Assembly: GCF_025215495.1 (NCBI RefSeq)
Contig: NZ_CP104302.1
Location: 3,472,001 to 3,536,000 of the forward strand
From: Mycolicibacterium brumae
Lineage (GTDB): Bacteria; Actinomycetota; Actinomycetes; Mycobacteriales; Mycobacteriaceae
Direction of reading: 5' to 3'
DNA length: 64,000 nucleotides
This document shows, in pieces, positions 26,469 through 34,699 of this stretch. The position numbers and the translations under genes are program-made. The notes under the pieces are model-generated. The model was not told the origin of the DNA, did not search any database, and was given only the letters and a program-made list of their open reading frames with translations. Every line of letters begins with the position of its first letter. Positions within the stretch are counted from its first letter, which is position 1.

Positions 26469-26498
26469 AGGCCCGGCCTGCCGAAGCAGACCGGGCCT
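26469..26498 (-). terminator. groEL2 terminator with UUCG tetraloop
   Basis: On the minus strand a 13-bp stem (12 Watson-Crick pairs plus one G-U) encloses the tetraloop TTCG closed by C and G, the extra-stable C(UUCG)G form. It starts 21 nt after the groEL2 stop. There is no run of T; a pyrimidine stretch follows. Confidence 0.8.
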
Positions 26499-26519
26499 TC
26501 CGGTTGAGCTGATAAGGAC

Positions 26520-28178
<1,659 letters not shown>

Positions 28179-28254
28179 TTACTTACGCCGGCCGGGTGCA
28201 GTGCCCGCGACGGACGGCTGTGGGCTAACGAAGGCCCTGCCTCACCGTCCCGAC

Positions 28255-28281
28255 CTAGCACTCACCGGTCGTGAGTGCCAA
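28255..28281. promoter_or_regulatory. CIRCE element 1 (HrcA operator)
   Basis: CTAGCACTC, a 9-nt spacer, then GAGTGCCAA: the CIRCE consensus TTAGCACTC-N9-GAGTGCTAA with one mismatch in each arm. It lies 110 bp upstream of the groEL2 start. Confidence 0.85.
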
Positions 28282-28288
28282 AACATTC

Positions 28289-28315
28289 TTAGCACTCGAC
28301 ATAGGAGAGTGCAAG
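28289..28315. promoter_or_regulatory. CIRCE element 2 (HrcA operator)
   Basis: TTAGCACTC matches the CIRCE left arm exactly. After a 9-nt spacer, GAGTGCAAG differs from the right arm at two positions. It begins 7 nt beyond element 1, giving a tandem operator. Confidence 0.8.
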
Positions 28316-28451
28316 ATCGGGACGCGGGCCGGCGCGGACTTCCGCTCAGCGCTGAAACTAAGTTGCGGCGGCGCCGCATCGAGCCAGGAAACACCCGCCG
28401 AAGACCGTTGCCCGGGCCTTCGCGAATGTGCATTGCCTAACTTGCCTCAAT

Positions 28452-28457
28452 TACAAT
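28452..28457 (+). promoter_or_regulatory. Possible -10 box (TACAAT) in the groEL2/ferredoxin-reductase gap
   Basis: TACAAT lies 138 bp upstream of the ferredoxin-reductase start. The gap between the CIRCE pair and that gene (28316-28595) contains no convincing ORF. A second AT-rich box (TAATCT, 28562-28567) is closer to the gene. Which of them is used cannot be decided. Confidence 0.3.
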
Positions 28458-28581
28458 TCCAGAGGAGAACGACGAATCAGTCAGCATCCCGTGCGCACGA
28501 CCAGACGGGGATGAGACGGGGCTCTGTCAGACGTAGGGCCCAAGCCGCGAGCGAGATTGGCTAATCTTGCCGCGCCTATTT

Positions 28582-28587
28582 AAGGAG
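28582..28587 (+). promoter_or_regulatory. Ribosome-binding site that decides the reductase start
   Basis: AAGGAG lies 2 nt before the ATG at 28590 but 8 nt before the ATG at 28596. The second spacing is the functional one, so translation probably starts at 28596. Confidence 0.6.
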
Positions 28588-28595
28588 CCATGACT

Positions 28596-29936
28596 ATGAG
28601 GCCGATCCGTGTCGCCATCATCGGCGCTGGACCTGCGGGTATCTACGCCGCTGACATCCTCGCCAACGAGCATCCGGAAGCCCGGATCGACATTTTCGAC
28701 CGTCTGCCTGCGCCTTACGGCCTGGTTCGATACGGCGTCGCGCCGGATCATCCGCGCATCAAAGAGATCATCAAGGCGCTGCGCCGGGTGCTCTCCCGCG
28801 ACGAGATTCGCTTCATCGGCAACGTGAATTACGGCAGCGACGTCAAGCTGACCGACCTCAAACGCCATTATGACGCCGTGATTTTCGCCACAGGCGCGCA
28901 CCGTGACCGCGCCCTCGACATCCCGGGCATCGACCTCGAGGGCAGCTACGGCGCCGCCGATTTCGTGTCCTGGTACGACGGGCACCCCGACGTTCCGCGG
29001 CAATGGCCGCTGACTGCCAAGCAGGTCGCCGTGCTCGGCGCCGGCAACGTGGCCCTGGACGTCGCGCGGATGCTGGCCAAGCCGGCCGACGAGCAGCTGA
29101 GCACCGAGATCCCGGACAACGTGTACCAGGGCCTGAAGGCCAACCAGGCCACCGACGTGCACGTGTTCGCCCGCCGCGGCCCGGCCCAGATCAAGTTCTC
29201 CCCCATGGAGTTCCGCGAGCTGTCGCACTCCCCGAGCGTCGACGTGATCGTGCACCCGGAGGGCTTCGAGATCGACGAGGGCAGCCAGGAGGCGATCAAC
29301 AAGACCAAGTCGGTCAAGCTCGTCGTCAACACCATGATGAAGTACCTCGAGCAGGAGCCGACCGGCGCGCCGCACCGGATCCACATCCACCTGTGCCAGT
29401 CGCCGGCGGAGATTCTCGGCGAAGATGGCAAGGTCGTCGCGCTGCGCACCGAGGTCACCGAACTGACCGGCGACGGCACCGTGCGCGGCACCGGCGAGTT
29501 CAAGGAATGGCCGATGCAGGCGGTGTACCGCGCGGTGGGCTACCTGTCCTCCCCGCTGGCCGACGTGCCGTTCGACCACCACGAAGGCGTCATCCCGAAC
29601 GAGGCGGGCCGGGTCCAGGACATGGACGGCCAGCAGGCGGGCGTCTACGTCACCGGCTGGATCAAGCGCGGTCCGGTCGGCCTGATCGGGCACACCAAGT
29701 CCGACGCCGCCGAGACCATCAAGAACCTGCTGGAGGACCTGCCGTCGATCAGCGCGCCGGAGATCTCCGACCCGGGCGCGATCCTCGAGCACCTGAGCGG
29801 CAACGGCGTGGACTTCACCACCCGCGAGGAGTGGGACAAGCTCGACGCCCACGAGGTGGCCCTGGGCGAGGCGGCCGGCCGCCAGCGCATCAAGGTCGTC
29901 GACCGCGACGAGATGGTGCGGGCCGGGCGCGCGTAG
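28596..29936 (+). CDS. FAD/NADPH-dependent ferredoxin reductase (adrenodoxin-reductase/FprA family)
   Basis: 446 residues. The FAD-binding motif GAGPAG begins at residue 10. The family block APYGLVRYGVAPDHPRIKEI follows. The NADPH motif GAGNVALDVARML lies in the middle, and the conserved VTGWIKRGPVGLIGHTKSDA is near the end. It transfers electrons from NADPH to ferredoxins that serve P450s and other oxygenases. It resembles FprA in length and lacks the ferredoxin domain of FprB, yet its sequence differs from the FprA I recall, so it may be a third paralogue. It is divergent from groEL2 and followed by a strong terminator. Confidence 0.88.
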   Translation: MRPIRVAIIGAGPAGIYAADILANEHPEARIDIFDRLPAPYGLVRYGVAPDHPRIKEIIKALRRVLSRDEIRFIGNVNYGSDVKLTDLKRHYDAVIFATGAHRDRALDIPGIDLEGSYGAADFVSWYDGHPDVPRQWPLTAKQVAVLGAGNVALDVARMLAKPADEQLSTEIPDNVYQGLKANQATDVHVFARRGPAQIKFSPMEFRELSHSPSVDVIVHPEGFEIDEGSQEAINKTKSVKLVVNTMMKYLEQEPTGAPHRIHIHLCQSPAEILGEDGKVVALRTEVTELTGDGTVRGTGEFKEWPMQAVYRAVGYLSSPLADVPFDHHEGVIPNEAGRVQDMDGQQAGVYVTGWIKRGPVGLIGHTKSDAAETIKNLLEDLPSISAPEISDPGAILEHLSGNGVDFTTREEWDKLDAHEVALGEAAGRQRIKVVDRDEMVRAGRA

Positions 29937-29950
29937 TTCTGAGCTTCACC

Positions 29951-29986
29951 CCGAGGGCTGTCGACGTATTCGTCGGCAGCCTTCGG
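29951..29986. terminator. Hairpin between ferredoxin reductase and acyl-CoA synthetase
   Basis: A 16-bp stem (29951-29966 with 29971-29986; 14 Watson-Crick and two G-U pairs on the plus-strand RNA) encloses a TATT loop and is followed by CGTTTC. It lies between two convergent stops and can serve both genes. Confidence 0.75.
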
Positions 29987-29990
29987 CGTT

Positions 29991-31502
29991 TCAGCCCATC
30001 AGCGTGCGCTTGAGCAGCTTGCCCGTTGGGGTGCGCGGCATCTCGTCGATGAACTCGATGACCCGCGGGATCTTGTAGCCGGCGACGCGTTCGCGCAGGT
30101 AGTCGGCCAGCGCGGACGCCTCGGGCCGGGATCCGGGCGCGGCCTGTACGACGGCTTTCACCTGCTCGCCCATTTCCGGATGCGGAACGCCGAACACCGC
30201 GACGTCGTGCACGTCGGGGTGCAGCGCGAGGGCGTCCTCAATTTCCTGCGGGTAGATGTTGACCCCGCCGGAAATGATCATGAAGTCCTTGCGGTCCACC
30301 AGGTAGAGGGCGCCGTCGTCGTCGAGGTAACCGATGTCGCCGGTGGTGCCCCAGTTCGGATGCTCGGGATGCTGTGCGCCGCGGGTCTTTTCGGGGTTGT
30401 TGTGATAGGCGAAGGGGAACACCTCGCGCTCGAAGTAGACGACGCCGGACTCCCCGACCGGAAGTTCACGACCGTCGTCGTCGCAGATGTGGATGGCGCC
30501 AAGCACCGACCGGCCGACGGATCCGGGTTTGGCCAGCCACTCGGCGGAGTCGATCATGGTGACGCCGATCGCCTCGGTGGACGAGTAGTACTCGCACAAG
30601 ATCGGTCCCCACCAGTCGATCATCGCGTGCTTGACCTCGGCCGGGCACGGGGCGGCGGCGTGGATGGCGATCCGGTGCGACGACAGATCGTGCGAACGAC
30701 GTTGCTCGTCGGCGAGTTTCAGCATCCGGACGAACATGGTCGGCACCCACTGGCTGTGCGTGACGCGATACTTCTCGATGGCCGTCAAGGCTTGGGCGGC
30801 GTCGAAGCGCGGCATCACCACCACCGTCGCGCCGACTTCGTGGATCATGCCGCCGAACCGCAGCGGCGCGGCGTGGTAGAGCGGCGCCGGAGACAGGTAG
30901 ACAGTGTCGGCGTCGAACCCGTAGGCGGCGCCGAACAACATCCGGAGCATGTTCACGTGGGTGTCGATCGAGGCTTCCGGGAGCGCCGGCTTGACACCCT
31001 TGGGCCGGCCGGTGGTGCCGGAGGAGTACAGGAAGTCCGTTCCTCGGGGCTGGTCTTGCGGCGGCGTCGGCGACGCCGCGGACAGCGCGGCGTCGTAATC
31101 GTCGTAGCCGGGGATCGGGCCGCCGACGGCCAACCGGAGCCGCACCGCCGGGCATTCGGCGGCGACCGCGGTGGCGGTGTCGGCGAAGCCGGCCGATGCG
31201 ATGAGCGCGCCGACTTGCGCGTCGTTGACGATGTAGGCGACCTCGGGCCCGGTGAGGTGGTGGTTGATCGCGGTCAGGTACAGCCCGGATCGCATTGCCG
31301 CCCAATAGAACACGTAGGTCTCGAGCAGATTCTCGGCCAACACCGCGAGCACGTCGCCGCGACCCAGACCGGCATCGCGCAGGGCGTTGGCCAGCCGGAC
31401 GGAGCGTTCCTCAAGGGCCGCGTAGGTCAACGTTTCGCCGGTGTCGGACATGACGACGGCCGGTTTGTCCGGAGTCAGCGCGGCGAAAACCCCTGGGTGC
31501 AT
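29991..31502 (-). CDS. Acyl-CoA synthetase (FadD family, AMP-forming)
   Basis: 503 residues. It activates a carboxylic acid to acyl-AMP and then acyl-CoA. Signature motifs are LYSSGTTGRPKG (P-loop-like AMP motif), EYYSSTEAIG, GTTGDIGYLD (with the ribose-binding Asp), SGGVNIYPQEIE and the C-terminal catalytic Lys in PRTPTGKLLKR. Length is typical of medium/long-chain FadD proteins and resembles the FadD4 type. Substrate unknown. The start is the ATG at 31502, divergent from the DUF1648 gene. Confidence 0.88.
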   Translation of the reverse strand: MHPGVFAALTPDKPAVVMSDTGETLTYAALEERSVRLANALRDAGLGRGDVLAVLAENLLETYVFYWAAMRSGLYLTAINHHLTGPEVAYIVNDAQVGALIASAGFADTATAVAAECPAVRLRLAVGGPIPGYDDYDAALSAASPTPPQDQPRGTDFLYSSGTTGRPKGVKPALPEASIDTHVNMLRMLFGAAYGFDADTVYLSPAPLYHAAPLRFGGMIHEVGATVVVMPRFDAAQALTAIEKYRVTHSQWVPTMFVRMLKLADEQRRSHDLSSHRIAIHAAAPCPAEVKHAMIDWWGPILCEYYSSTEAIGVTMIDSAEWLAKPGSVGRSVLGAIHICDDDGRELPVGESGVVYFEREVFPFAYHNNPEKTRGAQHPEHPNWGTTGDIGYLDDDGALYLVDRKDFMIISGGVNIYPQEIEDALALHPDVHDVAVFGVPHPEMGEQVKAVVQAAPGSRPEASALADYLRERVAGYKIPRVIEFIDEMPRTPTGKLLKRTLMG

Positions 31503-31607
31503 CTGTCCTCCTGCCGTCCGACCTTCGTCCTATCACACGATATTTGGCCAGGTGACCGATTAGGCCGTCGAAGCGCGTTCACCACTCGATGCGGTTGACT
31601 GAAGGAC

Positions 31608-32111
31608 GTGCGAATCCCGACAAAGTTGTTCCTGATCGCGCTGGTGGCCTTCCTGGCCGCGTGGGTGTGGTTCGGCCTATCGGCCCCGGCCGCGGTGCCC
31701 GCGCATTTCAACGCCGCCGGTCAGGTCGACCGGTGGGATTCCAAGTTCGCCTTCCTGGCCGTCATCGGGGTGCTCGCCGCAGTGCTGGCGCTGCTATTCG
31801 GGACGATGCGCCACTGGCTCGGCAAGATGCCGGCCGGGTTGATCAATCTGCCGTCGCGGCGGGCGCACGCCTACTGGACCGCCGAAGAGCGCCGCGCCGA
31901 ACTCGATGACGCCGTCGCCGACTGCATGGAGTGCGTGGGCGCGGCGTGCCTGCTGCTGATGACGGCGATCCTGGGGATCTCCGGCTGGGTCGCGGCGGGT
32001 CACGCCGTCGGCGTCGGGGTGTTCGTCGCGTTGCTGATCGGATTTCTCGCCGTCACCGCCGGGGCGATCGCCTACCTGTTGCGGCGACTCCGGGTTCCTC
32101 CGCAGAGCTGA
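31608..32111 (+). CDS. DUF1648-type membrane protein
   Basis: 167 residues with four membrane helices (about 6-28, 46-64, 108-128 and 134-158). Between the first two is the DUF1648 motif (VPAHFNAAGQVDRWDSK), also found in SdpI-like immunity and toxin-resistance proteins. The start GTG at 31608 directly precedes RIPTKLFLIALVAF. Its role here is unknown; no bacteriocin gene is evident nearby. Confidence 0.78.
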   Translation: MRIPTKLFLIALVAFLAAWVWFGLSAPAAVPAHFNAAGQVDRWDSKFAFLAVIGVLAAVLALLFGTMRHWLGKMPAGLINLPSRRAHAYWTAEERRAELDDAVADCMECVGAACLLLMTAILGISGWVAAGHAVGVGVFVALLIGFLAVTAGAIAYLLRRLRVPPQS

Positions 32112-32190
32112 ATGACCGGGGCGGAATTGCCGCGTCGCGCCCTGCCCGACGCGGCTTAGGCTCTGGCCATGGGGAATTGCGTGGGCGCGG

Positions 32191-32553
32191 GTGGGGATGG
32201 CGGCGATTGCGGCAGCGGTGGTGCTGACGGGGTGTCCGACCACAACCGGGCATCCGGAGCCGGAAGCGTCGACCACCACAACGACGACCACCGTGAGCAC
32301 CACGACCGCTGTGCCCACCACCGCGGCGCCCACCACGACCAAGGCCCCGGTGTCGTCGGTGCCGCCTCCGGCGAACTACCAGACCATCACCTGCCGGGAG
32401 TACCAGACGCTGGACGAGTCTCATCAGATCGCGGTGCTGGAGGCGCTCGGCGGCAACAACGCCGACCTCGTCGCGCCGATCATCGACGTGGGCTGCTCAG
32501 GATTCCCCGACCTGACCATCGCGGACGTGCTGGCCGGCAATCTGCCCGAATGA
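32191..32553 (+). CDS. Small putative lipoprotein with Thr-rich linker; start region possibly frameshifted
   Basis: 120 residues from GTG at 32191. A hydrophobic stretch ends in a lipobox (VVLTGC, Cys15), followed by a Thr/Pro linker and a globular end with two Cys (ITCREYQ; DVGCSGF). The hydrophobic segment lacks the usual basic N-terminus. An ATG at 32169, 6 nt after a TAGGCT -10 box, would supply one (MGNCVARVG...) if one base were removed between 32169 and 32191. A 1-nt insertion or sequencing error is therefore likely. Function unknown; anchoring in the membrane is inferred. Confidence 0.65.
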   Translation: MGMAAIAAAVVLTGCPTTTGHPEPEASTTTTTTTVSTTTAVPTTAAPTTTKAPVSSVPPPANYQTITCREYQTLDESHQIAVLEALGGNNADLVAPIIDVGCSGFPDLTIADVLAGNLPE

Positions 32554-32565
32554 GTCAGCCAGTCC

Positions 32566-32889
32566 TCACTCGGAGAGCAGCGAAACATCCAGGTCATAGG
32601 CAAGCACGGCCGCCGCGGCGAGCTGGCGTTCCTGCGCGTCGGTGAGGACCCCGACGGTCCGCCCGAGCAGTCGCGTCGGGATGGTCACCACGTTGTCCAG
32701 CGAGATGGCCCCCGCGCGGTCGAGACCGTTCTCCGGGCCGACGGGCACCTCGCTACTCAGCCCTTTGACCGTCGTCGTGATCGGCGCGACGGTCACCTTC
32801 GTCATCGCCGGCCGCGCCAGGGCGCGAGTCAGCACCACCACCGGCCTGGTCTTGTCCAGCTTGGCCAGGCAGATCTCGCGGGCGCTCAT
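32566..32889 (-). CDS. MazF/PemK-type toxin (endoribonuclease)
   Basis: 107 residues from the ATG at 32889. The MazF fold is recognisable in EICLAKLDKTRPVVVLTRA, VTVAPITTTVKGLSSEVPVG and GAISLDNVVTIPTRLLG. The Arg of KTRPVV and the Thr of ITTT are the usual catalytic and substrate-contact positions. Such toxins cleave mRNA or tRNA at short sequence motifs. It overlaps the upstream antitoxin gene by 4 nt, as in standard TA operons. Cleavage specificity cannot be predicted. Confidence 0.85.
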   Translation of the reverse strand: MSAREICLAKLDKTRPVVVLTRALARPAMTKVTVAPITTTVKGLSSEVPVGPENGLDRAGAISLDNVVTIPTRLLGRTVGVLTDAQERQLAAAAVLAYDLDVSLLSE

Positions 32890-33119
32890 TCCCGAGCGTG
32901 GAGAGCCTCGGCGGTCCATTCCACAAGACCGTCGAGATCGTCGCCGGCGCCGTACTCGGCGAGGCGCTCCACGTCACGCTCAGCAGCCAATCGACGGAGT
33001 TCCCGCTCCAGGGCCGCTTCCACCAGGGACGCGCGGCTGCGCGCACGGCCGGCCGCGACCACACGGTCCAGCGCGGTGACCAGAGCGTCGGGCAACCGAA
33101 CCGCGATCTGAGTGCTCAT
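32886..33119 (-). CDS. MazE-type ribbon-helix-helix antitoxin
   Basis: 77 residues. The N-terminal ribbon-helix-helix (about 3-45, IAVRLPDALVTALDRVVAAGRARSRASLVEAALERE) binds DNA. The C-terminal acidic part wraps the toxin (GAGDDLDGLVEWTAEALHARE). The short ATG at 33119 is chosen over a 48-residue extension because it is preceded by a TACTCT -10 box at 6 nt and a palindromic operator. Antitoxin precedes toxin, with a 4-nt overlap. Confidence 0.85.
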   Translation of the reverse strand: MSTQIAVRLPDALVTALDRVVAAGRARSRASLVEAALERELRRLAAERDVERLAEYGAGDDLDGLVEWTAEALHARE

Positions 33120-33125
33120 ACAGCC

Positions 33126-33156
33126 AGAGTACACCGTGAATCCCATATTGGGATTC
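33126..33156 (-). promoter_or_regulatory. Promoter and palindromic operator of the MazEF-like operon
   Basis: GAATCCCATATTGGGATTC (33138-33156) is a perfect palindrome with 8-bp arms around a 3-nt centre. The minus-strand -10 box TACTCT (plus 33126-33131) lies between it and the antitoxin ATG, with a 6-nt spacer. Antitoxin binding here would cover the -35 region and give autorepression. Confidence 0.7.
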
Positions 33157-33177
33157 AGTTTAGCTGCCGAGGGATCG

Positions 33178-33780
33178 TCAGTGGCCTTGCGAAAGCACCC
33201 ACAGTTCGACGCGGTTCCCGGCGCCGACGACGAGCAGGGTTTCGGCGTCCGCGGGGGTGCCAACCCAGTTGTCGAGGGAGCCTCCGGGACTCCCGGCCCA
33301 GGCGGTGGTGACAGCCAGTCGGGTGTCGGCGGCGCATTCCAGCACCGGTCCGTTGTACCCGTCGTTCACCGACTCCCGGGTGAAGCCGCGGGCCACCACG
33401 TCGTCGTCGCAGGTGGTGGACCGCAGCGCCGGGAACGCCGGGTTCGCGGCGGCGACAGCCGCCGCAGCCTGCTCGAATGTGCCCGGCGCGCGGTAGCGGC
33501 CCCAGTACGAGTCAGCCCCGCTGAACTGGATCAGCGCGGTCATCTGCTCAAACTGGAACCCGTCGGGGATCGCGACCTCGCGGTAGTCCATCGCCTCAAC
33601 CGCAGCCTGCTCGTCGATCCGGTGATAGCCATAGTCGTCGGGATCCCCGAACGGGCCGACCACGATGACGATCCACGCGATCCACCCGACAAACGCCAAC
33701 GCGCCGGCAAGCAACACCGCGGCCAGCGTGATCAGCGCGACGCGCAGACCGCGTCGCCGTTGGCCCACCTCCGCGCTCAT
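33178..33780 (-). CDS. Uncharacterised single-pass membrane protein
   Basis: 200 residues. A basic start (GQRRRGLR) precedes one membrane helix (about 13-42, VALITLAAVLLAGALAFVGW...). The extracytoplasmic domain has two Cys (STTCDDDVV; VLECAADT) that could form a disulfide, plus conserved-looking DGFQFEQMTALIQFSGADSYWGRYRAPG. It lies between two toxin-antitoxin operons on the same strand, but with its own spacing. No family recognised. Confidence 0.65.
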   Translation of the reverse strand: MSAEVGQRRRGLRVALITLAAVLLAGALAFVGWIAWIVIVVGPFGDPDDYGYHRIDEQAAVEAMDYREVAIPDGFQFEQMTALIQFSGADSYWGRYRAPGTFEQAAAAVAAANPAFPALRSTTCDDDVVARGFTRESVNDGYNGPVLECAADTRLAVTTAWAGSPGGSLDNWVGTPADAETLLVVGAGNRVELWVLSQGH

Positions 33781-33845
33781 ACATTGAGGCTAAGGGCCTC
33801 GCCGACGGGTCCCGGACACAAGATCCGACGTCGGATCAGCACCCC

Positions 33846-34280
33846 TCACCCGTCGGCGGGCAGGATGGTGAAGCTGCCGAAGCCAGGCGTCAGAGGCGTG
33901 ATGGCGCGGAAGTCGCGGAGGTCCAGGGTGAAGATCCGGTTGGTGCGGTACCGATCCGCGATGACCACGCCGAGCCCGTCGGCGAGATCCAGTTCCAGGC
34001 CTGCGTAGGCAGTTCGGACTCCTGCGGCGGCGATCAGATCGTCGTTGGCGACCGGCGCCAACACATAGTCCCCGTCCGCTATCCGGTCGGTCAGCGCCTC
34101 CACGGCGGCGAGCGCGGCCCGGAAGCCGAAATTCCGGCGCATCAGGTGGTCGAGTTCGGTCAGCACAGTGGGCGAGATGACCAGCTGTTCCGAGGCCATC
34201 ACCAACCTCGCGGATTGGTGCTCGGTCTCACCGGCATCGAATGCCGCCAGCACCGCGGAGGTGTCGGCGACGACGATCAC
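33846..34280 (-). CDS. VapC-type PIN-domain ribonuclease toxin
   Basis: 144 residues in one PIN domain. Acidic metal-site residues are visible: Asp6 (VVADTSAVLAAFD), the Glu of SPTVLTELDHLM, and Asp residues in LDLADGLGVVIADRYRTNRIFTLDLRDF. VapC toxins cleave specific tRNAs or rRNA. The gene overlaps the antitoxin stop by 4 nt and follows it on the same strand. Target RNA unknown. Confidence 0.87.
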   Translation of the reverse strand: MIVVADTSAVLAAFDAGETEHQSARLVMASEQLVISPTVLTELDHLMRRNFGFRAALAAVEALTDRIADGDYVLAPVANDDLIAAAGVRTAYAGLELDLADGLGVVIADRYRTNRIFTLDLRDFRAITPLTPGFGSFTILPADG

Positions 34281-34519
34281 CGGCGCGCCGCTCGGTCGGC
34301 GATCTCGTCGACCAACTCGGCTTTGATCTCGTCAACGGCGCGGCTACGCCCGCTGTCGAACACGGGCATTGGCTTCGCCTGCCGGGGCCGCTGGCTTTCG
34401 TCCAGCAGTTTCGCGACACCACGGCGAATCAACTCAGCCTTGCTGACGCCCTCCGCCCGCGCCTCAGCCTCCAGGCGAACATCGAGTTCGACCGGCAGAT
34501 ACACCGTGGTCTTGTGCAT
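34277..34519 (-). CDS. VapB-type antitoxin
   Basis: 80 residues. A ribbon-helix-helix DNA-binding region (about 3-42, TTVYLPVELDVRLEAEARAEGVSKAELIRRGVAKL) precedes a C-terminal toxin-binding tail (AVDEIKAELVDEIADRAARR). The ATG at 34519 is followed by the VapC gene with a 4-nt overlap. The very long open frame upstream on this strand is an antisense shadow of the helicase gene. A palindrome lies directly upstream of the start. Confidence 0.85.
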   Translation of the reverse strand: MHKTTVYLPVELDVRLEAEARAEGVSKAELIRRGVAKLLDESQRPRQAKPMPVFDSGRSRAVDEIKAELVDEIADRAARR

Positions 34520-34520
34520 G

Positions 34521-34532
34521 CCATATATGGTA
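34521..34532 (-). promoter_or_regulatory. Promoter/operator of the VapBC operon
   Basis: CCATATATGG (34521-34530) is a perfect 10-bp palindrome immediately upstream of the vapB ATG. It overlaps a minus-strand -10 box TACCAT (34527-34532) that is 7 nt from the start, a leaderless layout. Autorepression is inferred. Confidence 0.5.
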
Positions 34533-34699
34533 CTGGCACTTCCAGGCCGGGTCGCTGATTGCCGCCGGGTTTCCGTGAGACGGGAGCCCGGATGAGACAG
34601 GGTTCGACGCTCCCGGGTTCGCCCAGGACACGCCGCGCGGATGTGCGTCGGCCAAACCGGCTGGCCTAAACTGCGGGACGAATCGATTGGAGTCTTCGG

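Noticed and set aside
28271..28564. 97-residue ORF in the groEL2/ferredoxin-reductase gap
   Set aside because: It covers the CIRCE element, has no ribosome-binding site and no protein-like composition.
32169..32645. 158-residue ORF starting at the ATG at 32169
   Set aside because: The translation is His/Arg/Gly nonsense; the other frame encodes a clear lipobox and Thr linker.
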